Shown here: piece by piece, positions 1 to 10,207 of the stretch
Layout: each line of letters opens with the position of its first letter
Numbering within the stretch: the first letter of the stretch is position 1
Assembly (NCBI RefSeq): GCF_008973485.1
Contig: NZ_CP031223.1
Location: forward strand, 682,001-746,000
Reading direction: 5' to 3'
DNA length: 64,000 nt
Source of the DNA: Psychrobacillus glaciei
GTDB lineage: Bacteria; Bacillota; Bacilli; Bacillales_A; Planococcaceae
Program-made: the position numbers and the translations under genes
Notes under the pieces: generated by a model
Database searches by the model: none
Told to the model about the DNA's origin: nothing
Seen by the model: the letters and a program-made list of their open reading frames with translations, nothing else

Positions 1-395
1 CATTCCACGATTCTTGTTACTTAGGTCGATATAATGATGTATACGACGCACCACGTGAAGTGTTGAAAGCAATTCCGGGTGTGAAGTTAGTTGAAATGGA
101 TCGTAACCGCGAAACAGGAATGTGTTGTGGAGCAGGCGGCGGATTGATGTGGATGGAAGAGCATGTTGGAAATCGTGTAAACGTAGCTCGTACTGAACAG
201 GCGCTTGAAGTAAACCCAACCATCATTTCTTCTGGATGTCCGTATTGCTTAACGATGCTATCGGACGGTACGAAAGCGAAGGAAGTAGAGGAAACAGTCG
301 GCACTTATGACATTGCAGAGCTTCTTGAAAAATCTGTTTTCGGAGAGTTCATTCCACCAGTTGAAGAGGAAGAAGTAGAACCAATCGTTCAATAA
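1..395 (+). CDS. fadF: (Fe-S)-binding oxidoreductase, FadF-like, C-terminal part
   Basis: The open frame runs in from the window edge (first full codon at base 3) and stops at 395, so only the last 130 or so residues are visible. They contain a cysteine-rich CCG-type domain: a CCGAGGG motif near bases 123-143 and a SGCPYC motif near 231-250, the signature of heterodisulfide-reductase-like iron-sulfur proteins. An acidic tail follows. The order Fe-S protein, thiolase, hydroxyacyl-CoA dehydrogenase and acyl-CoA dehydrogenases matches FadF (YwjF) of B. subtilis, thought to be a membrane oxidoreductase passing electrons from electron-transfer flavoprotein to menaquinone during beta-oxidation. The family assignment is firm for the domain; the fadF name rests on context. 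Confidence 0.75.
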   Translation, partial: FHDSCYLGRYNDVYDAPREVLKAIPGVKLVEMDRNRETGMCCGAGGGLMWMEEHVGNRVNVARTEQALEVNPTIISSGCPYCLTMLSDGTKAKEVEETVGTYDIAELLEKSVFGEFIPPVEEEEVEPIVQ

Positions 396-451
396 ATAGA
401 CATAATTATATTGCAATTAATGTGATAGTTTCGTAAACTAGTGTTAATAGT

Positions 452-479
452 AAGGGAGTGTAAAAGCTCCCTTTTTTCT
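452..479 (+). terminator. Rho-independent terminator after the FadF-like gene
   Basis: AAGGGAG and CTCCCTT pair around an 8-base loop and are followed by a T run. It separates the Fe-S gene from the thiolase gene, which therefore probably has its own promoter. Confidence 0.8.
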
Positions 480-492
480 AACAAATAAAATC

Positions 493-508
493 GAGCGAGC
501 GTTCAGTC
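493..508. promoter_or_regulatory. Possible FadR/TetR-type operator before the thiolase gene
   Basis: GAGCGAGCGTTCAGTC is an imperfect dyad with the GAnnGA...TCnnTC layout of Bacillus FadR operators (TGAATGA-type half sites). It lies about 65 bases before the thiolase start, in a locus that also encodes a TetR regulator at 5326. The match is by eye, and no second copy was found at the other genes of the cluster. Confidence 0.4.
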
Positions 509-571
509 AGCAACATTTTTTATTTTATTTATGTTGAAAGCGCATACATATCAGATGAAGGGGTGGCTAAT

Positions 572-1780
572 ATGACAAAGACGGTTATTTTGGATGGCGC
601 ACGTACAGCTTTTGGGAAATTCGGAGGGGCACTTAGTAGTTTAACGGCTTCTGACCTTGGAGGAGTTGCCATTAAAGAAGCATTATCTCGTGCAGGAGTA
701 CCAGCTGATGAAGTGGATGAAGTAATTATGGGAACCGTTTTACAAGCAGGTCAGGGGCAAATTCCTTCTAGACAAGCGGCAGCAAAAGCAGGTATTCCAT
801 GGTCAGTCAAAACCGAAACGATTAACAAAGTATGTGCTTCAGGTATGAGAAGTGTCACTTTAGCAGATCAATTAATCCGTCTTGGAGATGAAGAAATCAT
901 CGTTGCTGGTGGAATGGAATCAATGTCGAATGCTCCCTATTATTTACCAAAAGGTAGATTCGGACTTCGTATGGGAGATGCGCAAATGGTGGATGGCATG
1001 GTCTATGACGGACTTTCTTGTTCATTCCATCCAAAGCATGTGCATATGGGGACTTACGGAAATACGACGGCAGAATCATTTGAACTTTCTCGTGAGAAGC
1101 AAGATGAATGGTCTTTTAGAAGTCATGACCTTGCCTTAAAAGCGATAGACAACGGCATTTTTGCAGAAGAAATTGTCTCTGTGGAAATTCCACAACGAAA
1201 AGGCGATCCAATCGTCGTAAACGAAGACGAAGCACCTCGCCGTGATACAGCAATTGAGTCACTAGCGAAATTAAAACCAGCATTTGGTAGCGAAGGAACG
1301 ATTACTGCAGGAAACGCACCGGGAATAAATGACGGAGCTTGTGCAATTGTTTTAACAAGTGAAGCAAAGGCAAAAGAGCTTGGAAGAGAGCCACTTGCAT
1401 ACGTGCTAGGTCACGCTGAAATAGCAATTGAACCAGAAAACTTCCCACAAACACCAGGTATAGTAATCAATAAATTACTTGATAAAACAGGGAAATCACT
1501 AGATGAAATTGATTTATTTGAAATAAATGAAGCATTTGCTGCTGTTGCACTAGTAAGTAGCCAAATCGCGGGTCTCGATGAAGCAAAAGTGAACGTAAAC
1601 GGCGGTGCAGTAGCGCTCGGTCATCCAATTGGAGCATCTGGAGCACGAATTATTTTAACACTTGCTTATGAACTGAAACGCCGCGGTGGTGGCATTGGAG
1701 TAGCCGCAATTTGTTCGGGAGGCGGGCAAGGAGACGCTATTATGATCGAAGTTCCAAAAACAGGGGGAAGCAACGCATGA
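572..1780 (+). CDS. Acetyl-CoA C-acetyltransferase (thiolase)
   Basis: This 402-residue thiolase condenses or cleaves acetoacetyl-CoA/acetyl-CoA in short-chain fatty acid metabolism. Visible motifs are the acyl-accepting Cys88 in NKVCASGMR, the [10 protein letters not shown] segment with the active-site His, and the C-terminal CSGGGQGDA loop with the second catalytic Cys. The length is normal for the family. ATG at 572 is chosen because the AAGGGGTGG ribosome binding site sits just ahead of it; an in-frame GTG at 563 lies inside that site. The stop overlaps the next gene's start as ATGA, so the two are translationally coupled. It resembles MmgA/AtoB/ThlA types, and the exact substrate cannot be read from sequence. 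Confidence 0.93.
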   Translation: MTKTVILDGARTAFGKFGGALSSLTASDLGGVAIKEALSRAGVPADEVDEVIMGTVLQAGQGQIPSRQAAAKAGIPWSVKTETINKVCASGMRSVTLADQLIRLGDEEIIVAGGMESMSNAPYYLPKGRFGLRMGDAQMVDGMVYDGLSCSFHPKHVHMGTYGNTTAESFELSREKQDEWSFRSHDLALKAIDNGIFAEEIVSVEIPQRKGDPIVVNEDEAPRRDTAIESLAKLKPAFGSEGTITAGNAPGINDGACAIVLTSEAKAKELGREPLAYVLGHAEIAIEPENFPQTPGIVINKLLDKTGKSLDEIDLFEINEAFAAVALVSSQIAGLDEAKVNVNGGAVALGHPIGASGARIILTLAYELKRRGGGIGVAAICSGGGQGDAIMIEVPKTGGSNA

Positions 1781-2628
1781 CAATTCAAAAAATAATGGTA
1801 ATCGGAGCAGGTCAAATGGGATCTGGAATTGCTCAAGTTTGCGCACAAGCTGGATTCGAAGTGATATTAAATGACCGCGAACAACAATTTTACGATCGTG
1901 GCATTCAAACAATTACGAAAAACTTGTCACGTAACGTCGAAAAAGGTCGTATGACAGAAGATCAAAAACAAGCAGTTCTTAGCAATATTACAAAATCACT
2001 CTCCATCGAAGACGCAAATGATGTCGATTTAGTCATCGAAGCAGCAGTAGAAAACATGGAAATCAAACAATCGATTTTCAAACAATTAGATGAAATAACA
2101 CCAAAACATACAATTTTGGCAACGAACACTTCCTCTTTACCAATCACGGAAATTGCAGCGGCAACGAATCGTCCGGAGCAAGTAATCGGTATGCATTTTA
2201 TGAATCCAGTGCCAGTGATGAAACTGGTAGAAATTATCCGAGGATTAGCAACATCCGATGAAGTATATACAGCAATAGAAGAAATGACGAAAAAACTAGG
2301 CAAAACACCAGTGGAAGTAAATGACTTCCCAGGTTTCGTTTCCAACCGTATTTTAATGCCGATGATCAACGAAGCAATTTATACACTTTATGAAGGTGTC
2401 GCAACAAAAGAAGCAATCGACGATGTGATGAAAATGGGTATGAATCACCCTATGGGACCGCTTCAATTAGCAGATTTTATTGGTTTAGATACTTGTTTGT
2501 ATATTATGGAAATTTTACACGAAGGTTTTGGGGACAGCAAATACCGTCCGTGTCCACTGCTTAGAAAATACGTTAAAGCAGGTTGGTTAGGCAAGAAATC
2601 AGGTCGAGGCTTCTACAGCTACGAGTAA
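1777..2628 (+). CDS. 3-hydroxybutyryl-CoA dehydrogenase
   Basis: This 283-residue enzyme oxidises 3-hydroxyacyl-CoA with NAD(P). The Rossmann glycine motif GAGQMGSG is near residues 8-15, [14 protein letters not shown] carries the catalytic His, and the C-terminal 3HCDH domain ends in GRGFYSYE, a common family ending. The ATG overlaps the thiolase stop by four bases, and a CAGGGGGAAG ribosome binding site lies in the end of that gene. It corresponds to MmgB/Hbd. With the thiolase and the downstream acyl-CoA dehydrogenases it would supply consecutive beta-oxidation steps; no separate enoyl-CoA hydratase is seen in this window. Confidence 0.93.
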   Translation: MTIQKIMVIGAGQMGSGIAQVCAQAGFEVILNDREQQFYDRGIQTITKNLSRNVEKGRMTEDQKQAVLSNITKSLSIEDANDVDLVIEAAVENMEIKQSIFKQLDEITPKHTILATNTSSLPITEIAAATNRPEQVIGMHFMNPVPVMKLVEIIRGLATSDEVYTAIEEMTKKLGKTPVEVNDFPGFVSNRILMPMINEAIYTLYEGVATKEAIDDVMKMGMNHPMGPLQLADFIGLDTCLYIMEILHEGFGDSKYRPCPLLRKYVKAGWLGKKSGRGFYSYE

Positions 2629-2630
2629 AA

Positions 2631-2838
2631 GTGAAACTTCAATCAGTGGTGCTTTATCCCACTGATTGTTAGTTGAACCATTCGGGTTTTTAAGGGCTGT
2701 TAGACTCCCACTTATTCTTCCCGTTAAAAAAGCGTAGAAGTGGGAGTCTTACTGCCCGTTAATACGGGGAGAAGTGAAACTTCAATCAGTGGTGCTTTAT
2801 CCCACTGATTGTTAGTTGAATCATTTGGGTTTTTAAGG
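2631..2838. repeat. Duplicated 65-bp hairpin repeat with a central hairpin
   Basis: Two 65-bp direct copies (2631-2695 and 2774-2838) differ at about two positions. Each carries the hairpin AATCAGTGG/CCACTGATT and ends GGGTTTTTAAGG. Between them are a second hairpin (AGACTCCCACTT/AAGTGGGAGTCT, 2703-2749) and a small CCCGT/ACGGG stem. The block fills the gap between the dehydrogenase genes. No protein-coding capacity is seen. It looks like a mobile or structured non-coding element rather than a terminator, since neither hairpin is followed by a clean T run. Confidence 0.75.
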
Positions 2839-2857
2839 AAAAAAAGGGGTTTTTAAG

Positions 2858-3994
2858 ATGGAATTGAAATTCACGGAAGAACAATTAATGATGCGTAATA
2901 TGGTACGGGATTTTGCAAAAGTGGAAATCGAACCTTATATTGAACGAATGGAACAAGGGGAGTTTCCTCGTGAAATCATTAAAAAAATGGGCGAACTTGG
3001 GTTAATGGGAATAACTGTACCAGAAAAATATGGCGGAGCAGAAATGGATTTTACAAGCTACGTAATCGCGATTAATGAGCTATCAAAAGTAAGTGCTGTT
3101 GTTGGCGTAATTCTTTCCGTTCACACATCTGTTGGCACGAACCCAATCCTTTATTTTGGCAATGAAGAGCAAAAAAATAAATACGTTCCGAAGCTAGCAA
3201 CTGGTGAATACTTAGGCGCATTTTGTTTAACCGAGCAATCTGCAGGATCTGATGCTGGAGCATTGAGAACGAAAGCAGTTAAGAAAGATGACCATTACGT
3301 ATTAAACGGTTCGAAAGTATTTATTACAAACGGTGGCGAGGCAGATGTAAATATCGTGTTTGCTTCAACGGATCCATCGCAAGGATCAAGAGGGATCTCT
3401 GCATTTATCGTGGAAAAGGAAACACCAGGTTTTATTGTCGGAAAAGATGAAAAGAAAATGGGCTTGCATGGTTCTAGAACTGTGCAAATCACCTTTGAAG
3501 ATATGAAAATTCCTGTTGCAAATAGACTTGGTGAAGAAGGCGAAGGATTTAAAATTGCAATGGCGAACTTAAATACAGGTCGTATCGGAATCGCTACGCA
3601 GGCACTTGGAATTGCAGAAGCAGCATTCGAAGCAGCGGTTGGATACGCAAAAGAGCGTGTGCAATTTGGGAAACCAATTGCTGCAAACCAAGGAATAGGT
3701 TTCAAGCTTGCCGATATGGGCACAGCAGTAGAAGCGTCTAGACTTCTTGTATACCGTGCAGCGAGCCTTCGCGAAAAAGGACTTCCTTGTGGAAAAGAAG
3801 CATCGATGGCAAAATTATTCGCTTCGAAAACAGCGGTGGACGTAGCTATTGAAGCAGTCCAAGTATTCGGCGGTTACGGCTATACGGAAGATTATCCAGT
3901 AGAACGCTATTTCCGTGACGCCAAAATTACCGAAATTTACGAAGGAACAAGTGAAATCCAAAAAATCGTCATTAGTAAACATCTAACGAATTAA
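2858..3994 (+). CDS. Acyl-CoA dehydrogenase (short/branched-chain type)
   Basis: This 378-residue FAD enzyme introduces the 2,3-double bond in acyl-CoA. The N-terminal helical domain begins MELKFTEEQLMMRNMVRDF. FAD-binding motifs CLTEQSAGSDAGA and FITNGGEADV are in the middle domain, and the C-terminal IYEGTSEIQ carries the usual catalytic glutamate of short-chain members. The length is canonical. The ribosome binding site AAAAAGGGG lies directly after the second copy of the hairpin repeat, whose GGGTTTTTAAG ending is echoed at the start codon. It is paralogous to the next gene; mmgC/bcd-like, with chain preference unresolved. Confidence 0.93.
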   Translation: MELKFTEEQLMMRNMVRDFAKVEIEPYIERMEQGEFPREIIKKMGELGLMGITVPEKYGGAEMDFTSYVIAINELSKVSAVVGVILSVHTSVGTNPILYFGNEEQKNKYVPKLATGEYLGAFCLTEQSAGSDAGALRTKAVKKDDHYVLNGSKVFITNGGEADVNIVFASTDPSQGSRGISAFIVEKETPGFIVGKDEKKMGLHGSRTVQITFEDMKIPVANRLGEEGEGFKIAMANLNTGRIGIATQALGIAEAAFEAAVGYAKERVQFGKPIAANQGIGFKLADMGTAVEASRLLVYRAASLREKGLPCGKEASMAKLFASKTAVDVAIEAVQVFGGYGYTEDYPVERYFRDAKITEIYEGTSEIQKIVISKHLTN

Positions 3995-4089
3995 TAGAAA
4001 TTCTATTAGAGAGCACTGAAAAACTCTAACATAGCATTTTTTTATAGTAACTATTTATTGAAGTTTTACTTCCTATCATAGAATTCAAC

Positions 4090-4136
4090 ACGCGGTGTGA
4101 GACTCCTGCGGGAAAGCGAACGCCAGAGCGCTAAAT
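4090..4136. repeat. Fragment of a Bacillaceae GC-rich interspersed repeat
   Basis: GCGGTGTGAGACTCCTGCGG and the following GGAAAGCGAACGCCAGAGCG resemble the ACTCCTGCGGGAA...GCGAG repeats scattered in many Bacillaceae intergenic regions. It sits in the 188-base gap between two acyl-CoA dehydrogenase genes and is more GC-rich than its surroundings. The identification is from memory of such repeats; no function is assigned. Confidence 0.45.
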
Positions 4137-4182
4137 TCTAGTAACGGATACTTAATAAAACACTAAAAAGGCGGGATAAACA

Positions 4183-5322
4183 ATGAATTTTCAACTTTCA
4201 GAAGAGCATGAAATGATTCGTAAAATGGTACGTGATTTTGCAGAAAACGAAGTAGGGCCAACAGCTGCAGAACGTGACGAAGAAGAACGCTTTGACCGTG
4301 AAATTTTCGACAAAATGGCGGAACTAGGATTAACGGGTATTCCTTGGCCAGAAGAATACGGCGGAATTGGTTCCGATTATCTTGCTTACTGTATCGCGGT
4401 AGAAGAATTATCCCGCGTATGTGCTTCAACTGGTGTAACACTTTCTGCGCATACATCACTTGCTGGATGGCCGATTTTCAAATACGGCAATGAAGAGCAA
4501 AAACAAAAATACCTTCGTCCAATGGCTGAGGGAACAAAAATCGGTGGATACGGTTTAACAGAAGCTGGTTCAGGTTCTGACGCAGGTGGCATGAAAACAA
4601 CTGCTAAATTAGATGGCGATCATTATGTACTAAATGGTTCTAAAATTTTCATTACAAATGGTGGAATCGCGGATATCTATGTTGTTTTTGCAGTAACTGA
4701 TCCAGATTCCAAACATAAAGGTACAAGCGCATTTATCATAGAAGCTGATTTCTCTGGATTCTCTGTTGGGAAAAAAGAAAAGAAATTAGGAATCCGTTCT
4801 TCACCTACGACTGAAATTATTTTTGATAATTGCCGTGTACCAAAAGAAAATCTTCTTGGGGAAGAAGGAGAAGGTTTCATTATCGCAATGAAAACATTAG
4901 ATGGTGGACGTAATGGCATTGCTGCTCAAGCTGTTGGTATCGCACAAGGTGCACTCGATGCTGCAGTTGGATACGCTAAAGAACGCGTGCAATTCGGCAA
5001 ACCAATCGTTGCGAACCAAGGTATATCTTTCAAACTAGCGGATATGGCAACTTCTACAGAAGCATCTCGTTTACTTACGTACCAAGCGGCATGGTTGGAA
5101 TCCAATGGGCTTCCTTACGGCAAAGAATCTGCGATGGCGAAACTGATGGCTGGCGATACAGCGATGAAAGTGACGACAGAAGCGGTTCAAGTGTTCGGTG
5201 GGTATGGTTATACAAAAGATTATCCAGTGGAACGCTTTATGCGCGATGCAAAAATCACACAAATATACGAGGGCACACAAGAAATTCAACGTCTCGTTAT
5301 TTCTCGTATGCTAACAAAATAA
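4183..5322 (+). CDS. acdA: Acyl-CoA dehydrogenase (AcdA-like)
   Basis: This 379-residue protein shares the full layout of the upstream paralog: N-terminal helices, [13 protein letters not shown] and [10 protein letters not shown] flavin motifs, and IYEGTQEIQ with the catalytic Glu near the C-terminus. AAAAAGGCGGG provides the ribosome binding site. Two adjacent dehydrogenases of nearly equal length imply different chain-length or branch preferences. Position near rpoE and a FadF-like gene matches acdA of B. subtilis. The stop is three bases before the TetR gene, so the two are probably co-transcribed. Confidence 0.9.
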   Translation: MNFQLSEEHEMIRKMVRDFAENEVGPTAAERDEEERFDREIFDKMAELGLTGIPWPEEYGGIGSDYLAYCIAVEELSRVCASTGVTLSAHTSLAGWPIFKYGNEEQKQKYLRPMAEGTKIGGYGLTEAGSGSDAGGMKTTAKLDGDHYVLNGSKIFITNGGIADIYVVFAVTDPDSKHKGTSAFIIEADFSGFSVGKKEKKLGIRSSPTTEIIFDNCRVPKENLLGEEGEGFIIAMKTLDGGRNGIAAQAVGIAQGALDAAVGYAKERVQFGKPIVANQGISFKLADMATSTEASRLLTYQAAWLESNGLPYGKESAMAKLMAGDTAMKVTTEAVQVFGGYGYTKDYPVERFMRDAKITQIYEGTQEIQRLVISRMLTK

Positions 5323-5325
5323 TAA

Positions 5326-5952
5326 ATGGCTATGGAAAAAAAGCATGAAGTGAAGACATCCGTCAAAGATGAAAATTTGATCGAAAAAAGGCGTCACCAA
5401 ATGATTCGTGCAGCTGTCACCTTATTCAAAGAAAAGGGCTTCCACCGGGCGACGACGAGAGAAATCGCAAAAGAAGCAGGATTTAGTATTGGAACACTCT
5501 ATGAGTATATTCGTACAAAGGAAGATGTACTCTATTTAGTTTGCGATAGTATTTACAATGAAGTACATGACAAACTATCCCAAATTTCGGCACAAAATGG
5601 CACAATTGAAGACTTGAAAACGGCAATCCGCCATTATTATCGGGTAATTGACGATATGCAGGATGAATTCGTTGTTATGTATCAAGAATCCAAATCATTA
5701 CCAAAAGGTGCACTAGAATACGTTTTGAATAAAGAGCTAGAGATGATTAATATTTTCCGGAAAATTCTTGTTGACTGTGTACAAAATGGGGAACTAAGGT
5801 TAACAGAAGCGCAAACAAACCTTTATGCGCATACAATTGTCGTTCAAGGACAAATGTGGGCATTTAGAAGATGGGTTTTACGCAAGGAATATACGCTTGA
5901 ACAATTTACAGAACTACAAATAGAATTTGTCTTAAATGGGATGGGCAAGTAA
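5326..5952 (+). CDS. TetR/AcrR family regulator, probably of fatty acid degradation
   Basis: This 208-residue protein has a TetR N-terminal DNA-binding domain: a helix with MIRAAVTLFKEKGFHRAT, then TTREIAKEAGFSIGTLYEYI as helix-turn-helix at about residues 42-61. The C-terminal part (YRVIDDMQDEFVVMYQESKSL and following) resembles FadR-like ligand domains that bind acyl-CoA. It starts three bases after acdA with no clear ribosome binding site, so translation is probably coupled; ATG at 5332 is an equal candidate. Its location inside the acyl-CoA cluster suggests it represses that cluster, possibly through the dyad at 493-508. Confidence 0.85.
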   Translation: MAMEKKHEVKTSVKDENLIEKRRHQMIRAAVTLFKEKGFHRATTREIAKEAGFSIGTLYEYIRTKEDVLYLVCDSIYNEVHDKLSQISAQNGTIEDLKTAIRHYYRVIDDMQDEFVVMYQESKSLPKGALEYVLNKELEMINIFRKILVDCVQNGELRLTEAQTNLYAHTIVVQGQMWAFRRWVLRKEYTLEQFTELQIEFVLNGMGK

Positions 5953-5979
5953 GTTTTTATTCAAAAAAGGGGGAACAAC

Positions 5980-8900
5980 ATGTCAACTGTAGAAGTATAT
6001 CGTCCAAAAAATCATGTTCGTTTTGTCACAGCATCTAGTCTATTTGACGGTCATGATGCTTCGATTAATATTATGCGCCGTATTTTACAAGCAAGTGGAG
6101 CAGAAGTAATTCACTTAGGCCATAACCGTTCCGTAGAAGAAGTCGTGAATGCTGCTATTCAAGAAGATGTACAAGGGATTGCAATTTCTTCCTATCAAGG
6201 AGGGCATGTTGAGTATTTTAAATATATGAAGGACTTACTCGTAGAACGCGGCGCACCTCATATTCGCATATATGGCGGTGGTGGTGGAGTAATAATTCCG
6301 AAAGAAATAAAAGAACTACAAGAATATGGAATCTCAGGAATTTTCTCACCTGAAGATGGTCGAAAACTTGGTCTTCAAGGTATGATCAATCAAATGTTAA
6401 TAGAATGTGATGTACCAACAAAAGCTTCTGGAGCGCAAAATGAAATAGAAGCGGTTTCAACTGAAAATCCAGAAGTACTTGCCCATTTAATCACAATTGC
6501 TGAAGAAGCTCATCAAACGCAAGATGCTGAAGTGAAAGTAATGATTGAACAAGCAAGGACTTTGTCAAAAGGCACGCCAGTTTTAGGAATTACAGGTACT
6601 GGAGGAGCAGGAAAAAGTTCCTTAACAGACGAATTAATTCGCCGTTTTTTACATGAATTACCTAACAAAAAAATAGCCGTACTGTCGATTGATCCAACGA
6701 AACAAAAAACGGGTGGAGCATTACTTGGCGACCGAATTCGTATGAATGCAATCTTCAATAAACGAGTATTTATGCGTAGTTTAGCAACACGTGGATCTCG
6801 AACCGAATTATCAGGTGCACTTGCAGATGTATTGGATGTTGTAAAAGTAGCTGGTTTCGATTTAATCATTGTAGAAACAAGTGGTATCGGGCAAGGGGAC
6901 GCGGAAATTACAAACGTATCGGACGCTTCGATGTATGTAATGACAAGCGAGTTCGGGGCACCATCTCAATTAGAAAAAATCGATATGATTGACTATGCAG
7001 ATTTAATTGTCATCAATAAATTCGAACGTAAAGGCTCAGAAGACGCACTTAGACAAGTTCAAAAGCAATATCAACGCAGTCGCGAGCTATGGCATGATGA
7101 TTTAGATACAATGCCCGTTTACGGAACAATTGCAAGCCAATTTAATGATAAAGGTACTAATTCTTTATTTGCAGCTTTAGTTGATGTGTTGAATGAAAAG
7201 ACAGGTACTAACTGGGAAACTTCGTATGAACAATTTGTGAAAACGCAAAAGCAAAATGTTATTATTCCAAATGATCGTCGTTATTACTTGCGTGAAATTA
7301 CAGATACCGTTCGGGGATACCATAAAAAGTCCGATGAACAAGTGGCTTTTGCGAGAAGATTGTTCCAATTAGAAGGAGCAATGGAGACTGTGAAAGAAAA
7401 AGCTGCGGATGATGCTTTAATACAATCACTGGAATCATTAGCGAATGGAATTCGTGATGAATTAACAGCGGAATCAAAACGAATATTGGAAAACTGGGCT
7501 GCTTTAAAAGAAGCATATGCTGGGGATGAATTTGTAACGAAAGTTCGTGACAAAGAAATTCGCACAATCCTTCGTACAGAGAGCTTGGCAGGGTTAAAAA
7601 TTCCAAAAGTAGTACTACCAAAATTCGTTGATTATGGTGAAATTTTAAGATGGGTATATAAAGAAAATGTTCCGGGTTCATTCCCGTATACAGCTGGCGT
7701 TTTCCCGTTCAAACGGGAAGGAGAAGATCCGAAGCGTCAGTTTGCAGGAGAGGGTACACCGGAGCGTACAAATCGTCGTTTCCATTATTTATCAAAAGAC
7801 GATGATGCAAAGCGCCTTTCTACAGCGTTTGACTCGGTAACACTTTACGGAGAAGATCCAGATCACCGTCCAGATATTTACGGAAAAGTCGGTGAATCTG
7901 GTGTAAGTATTTGTACGCTAGAGGATATGAAAAAACTGTATGATGGCTTTGATTTATGTGCGCCATCTACTTCTGTATCAATGACGATTAATGGACCTGC
8001 TCCAATAATTTTAGCAATGTTCATGAATACAGCAATCGATCAGCAAGTTCGTATTCAAGAAGAAAAACTTGGTCGTACCCTGACTGTGGAAGAATTTACA
8101 GAAGTGAAAACTGCAACGTTGCAAGTAGTTCGTGGGACGGTTCAAGCAGATATATTAAAAGAGGATCAAGGTCAAAATACGTGTATTTTCTCGACAGAAT
8201 TTGCTTTACGTATGATGGGTGACATTCAACAATATTTTATTGATCAAAAAGTTCGTAATTATTATTCGGTTTCCATATCTGGTTATCATATTGCAGAAGC
8301 GGGAGCTAATCCAATATCCCAGCTGGCGTTCACACTTTCAAATGGTTTCACTTACGTGGAGTACTACTTGAGTCGCGGTATGAATATTGATGACTTTGCA
8401 CCTAATTTATCGTTCTTCTTTTCGAATGGTTTGGATCCGGAGTACACGGTAATTGGCCGCGTTGCTCGTCGCATTTGGTCTGTCGTAATGCGAGACAAAT
8501 ATGGTGCGAATGATCGAAGTCAGAAACTGAAATACCATGTTCAAACATCAGGTAGAAGTCTTCATGCGCAAGAAATCGATTTTAATGATATTCGCACAAC
8601 ACTTCAAGCGTTGATGGCATTGCAAGACAATTGTAACTCGCTTCATACAAATGCATATGACGAAGCAATCACAACTCCGACAGAAGAATCCGTTCGACGT
8701 GCAATGGCCATTCAAATGATCATTACAAAAGAACACGGATTATCGAAAAATGAAAATCCACTTCAAGGATCGTTTATTGTCGAAGAAATGACGGACCTTG
8801 TCGAAGAAGCAGTTCTTTCTGAATTTGATCGAATAAATGACCGCGGTGGCGTGCTTGGTGCAATGGAAACACAATACCAACGCGGTAAAATTCAAGAAGA

Positions 8901-9237
8901 ATCCATGTACTATGAAATGAAAAAACACACTGGAGAACTTCCGATTATAGGTGTTAACACGTATTTAAATCCAAATCCTGCTTCCGCAGAGGACATTGAT
9001 AATATGGAACTTGCTCGTGCAACGAAAGAAGAAAAAGAAACACAAATTACAAATCTCCAAAACTTCCAACAAAAACATACAAACGAAGCTGAGGAAGCAC
9101 TCGCTCGTCTAAAACAAGTAGCTGTAACCGGCGGTAACATCTTCGAAGAGCTAATGACAACAGTTCAGAAAGCAAGTCTAGGACAAATCACGAACGCTCT
9201 TTACGAGGTTGGTGGGCAATACCGACGCAATATGTAA
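5980..9237 (+). CDS. icmF: Fused isobutyryl-CoA mutase (IcmF)
   Basis: This 1085-residue adenosylcobalamin enzyme interconverts isobutyryl-CoA and n-butyryl-CoA. Three modules are visible in the IcmF order: an N-terminal B12-binding domain (DGHDAS at about residue 24, later SSYQGGH and YGGGGG); a MeaB/ArgK-type GTPase chaperone with Walker [10 protein letters not shown] at about 203-211; and a C-terminal mutase barrel from about residue 550, including [20 protein letters not shown]. The N-terminal cobalamin domain and internal GTPase separate it from ordinary methylmalonyl-CoA mutase. The start has a strong AAAAAAGGGGG site. Downstream of beta-oxidation enzymes, it suggests use of branched acyl-CoA from valine or iso-fatty acids. 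A terminator follows. Confidence 0.93.
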   Translation: MSTVEVYRPKNHVRFVTASSLFDGHDASINIMRRILQASGAEVIHLGHNRSVEEVVNAAIQEDVQGIAISSYQGGHVEYFKYMKDLLVERGAPHIRIYGGGGGVIIPKEIKELQEYGISGIFSPEDGRKLGLQGMINQMLIECDVPTKASGAQNEIEAVSTENPEVLAHLITIAEEAHQTQDAEVKVMIEQARTLSKGTPVLGITGTGGAGKSSLTDELIRRFLHELPNKKIAVLSIDPTKQKTGGALLGDRIRMNAIFNKRVFMRSLATRGSRTELSGALADVLDVVKVAGFDLIIVETSGIGQGDAEITNVSDASMYVMTSEFGAPSQLEKIDMIDYADLIVINKFERKGSEDALRQVQKQYQRSRELWHDDLDTMPVYGTIASQFNDKGTNSLFAALVDVLNEKTGTNWETSYEQFVKTQKQNVIIPNDRRYYLREITDTVRGYHKKSDEQVAFARRLFQLEGAMETVKEKAADDALIQSLESLANGIRDELTAESKRILENWAALKEAYAGDEFVTKVRDKEIRTILRTESLAGLKIPKVVLPKFVDYGEILRWVYKENVPGSFPYTAGVFPFKREGEDPKRQFAGEGTPERTNRRFHYLSKDDDAKRLSTAFDSVTLYGEDPDHRPDIYGKVGESGVSICTLEDMKKLYDGFDLCAPSTSVSMTINGPAPIILAMFMNTAIDQQVRIQEEKLGRTLTVEEFTEVKTATLQVVRGTVQADILKEDQGQNTCIFSTEFALRMMGDIQQYFIDQKVRNYYSVSISGYHIAEAGANPISQLAFTLSNGFTYVEYYLSRGMNIDDFAPNLSFFFSNGLDPEYTVIGRVARRIWSVVMRDKYGANDRSQKLKYHVQTSGRSLHAQEIDFNDIRTTLQALMALQDNCNSLHTNAYDEAITTPTEESVRRAMAIQMIITKEHGLSKNENPLQGSFIVEEMTDLVEEAVLSEFDRINDRGGVLGAMETQYQRGKIQEESMYYEMKKHTGELPIIGVNTYLNPNPASAEDIDNMELARATKEEKETQITNLQNFQQKHTNEAEEALARLKQVAVTGGNIFEELMTTVQKASLGQITNALYEVGGQYRRNM

Positions 9238-9244
9238 AAAAAAT

Positions 9245-9278
9245 AGTGTTCCGAGGTGATATCGGAACACTTTTTTTC
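9245..9278 (+). terminator. Rho-independent terminator after icmF
   Basis: AGTGTTCCGA and TCGGAACACT form a perfect 10-bp stem with a short loop followed by seven T. It closes the acyl-CoA operon. Confidence 0.92.
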
Positions 9279-9314
9279 TGTTTTTTTGTATAATGAAACT
9301 AACCTTATTCAACA

Positions 9315-9415
9315 AAAGTTAGAGCCTTCAGCGGATTTCACATATTTTGTGAAGTAATTCATCGAGCAAGCTCGATTCAAAATTTGGACACAAATATGCC
9401 AAGGCAAATTTAACT
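9315..9415. repeat. Degenerate intergenic element ending in GCCAAGGCAAATTT
   Basis: The stretch begins AGCCTTCAGCGGATTT and ends GCCAAGGCAAATTTAAC. Related ends occur before rho (17649-17768) and after atpC (38115-38150), which suggests a dispersed non-coding element. Internal sequences differ, with partial TTTTGT/ACAAAA pairing. No open reading frame is convincing here. Confidence 0.4.
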
Positions 9416-9436
9416 AAGTAGTAAAGGAGAAATGAC

Positions 9437-9595
9437 ATGAAAATAGTAATTCACATAATGGTCATTATCGTACTCCTACTACTTACTGTTTTCCTATATA
9501 ATAAACAATTGGGATCCATTCCTTTACTATTCATTTCATTTTATTTATTTTTATTGGCAACTTCGAAAAATTCATTTTTCAAAAAGAATAAATGA
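9437..9595 (+). CDS. Small two-helix membrane protein, unknown
   Basis: A 52-codon frame is preceded by a good AAAGGAG ribosome binding site eight bases before ATG. The product has two hydrophobic stretches, IVIHIMVIIVLLLLTVFLY at residues 3-21 and IPLLFISFYLFLLA at about 28-41, and a basic C-terminus (FFKKNK). It is probably a small inner-membrane protein. I do not recognise a family. It sits between the icmF terminator and rpoE, where B. subtilis has no obvious counterpart. Ribosome binding site plus composition argue that it is real. Confidence 0.65.
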   Translation: MKIVIHIMVIIVLLLLTVFLYNKQLGSIPLLFISFYLFLLATSKNSFFKKNK

Positions 9596-9667
9596 ATGTA
9601 GCATATAACATACTTGTTTGTATATAATGGGAAGTATGTAAACGGACATTGAAAGGACGTGCACGAT

Positions 9668-10204
9668 TTGAAATTTCGTGAAATGACAACAGCACAATTA
9701 CAAGAAGAATCATTAATAGATATAGGTTTTGCTATTTTAGAGGATAAGAAAAACTCTTTAACACTTACTGAACTATTTGATGAAATTCAAAAACTTAATG
9801 GATTTACAGATCAAGAGATGGCAGATCGCAAGCCTCAATTCTATACTGATATGAACATTGACGGTCGTTTCTTAGCTACTGCTGAAAACCAATGGGGTCT
9901 TAGAGAATGGTACCCTGTAGAACAAATAGAAGAAGAAACTGCCCCAACTGTAAAAGTTCGTAAAAAGAAAGCGAAAGTATCAGAAGACGACGACTTGGAT
10001 GATTTGGACGAAGATGAAATTGTCTTTGAAGAAGAATTCGATGAGTTTGCTGAAGAAGAAGATGAAGAAGACGAAGTAGTAATTGATTTCGTAGAAGGAA
10101 TCGATGAAGTGATTGAAGAGGATTTAATTGATGAAGACGAAGATGAATTTGAAATTATTGAAGATGAAGAGTTGGACGACGAAGATCTAGAAGACGAGGA
10201 ATAA
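9668..10204 (+). CDS. rpoE: RNA polymerase delta subunit
   Basis: This roughly 178-residue delta factor improves RNA polymerase recycling and promoter selectivity in Firmicutes. The N-terminal HARE-HTH domain includes QFYTDMNIDGRFLAT and WGLREWYPVEQIEEET, as in RpoE of B. subtilis, followed by a KVRKKKAK basic patch and an almost entirely Asp/Glu tail, the family hallmark. TTG at 9668 is preferred because GAAAGGA lies nine bases ahead; an in-frame GTG at 9659 would directly abut that site. A TATAAT at 9623-9628 is a likely -10. The pyrG promoter begins only about three bases after the stop. Confidence 0.9.
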   Translation: MKFREMTTAQLQEESLIDIGFAILEDKKNSLTLTELFDEIQKLNGFTDQEMADRKPQFYTDMNIDGRFLATAENQWGLREWYPVEQIEEETAPTVKVRKKKAKVSEDDDLDDLDEDEIVFEEEFDEFAEEEDEEDEVVIDFVEGIDEVIEEDLIDEDEDEFEIIEDEELDDEDLEDEE

Positions 10205-10207
10205 TTC

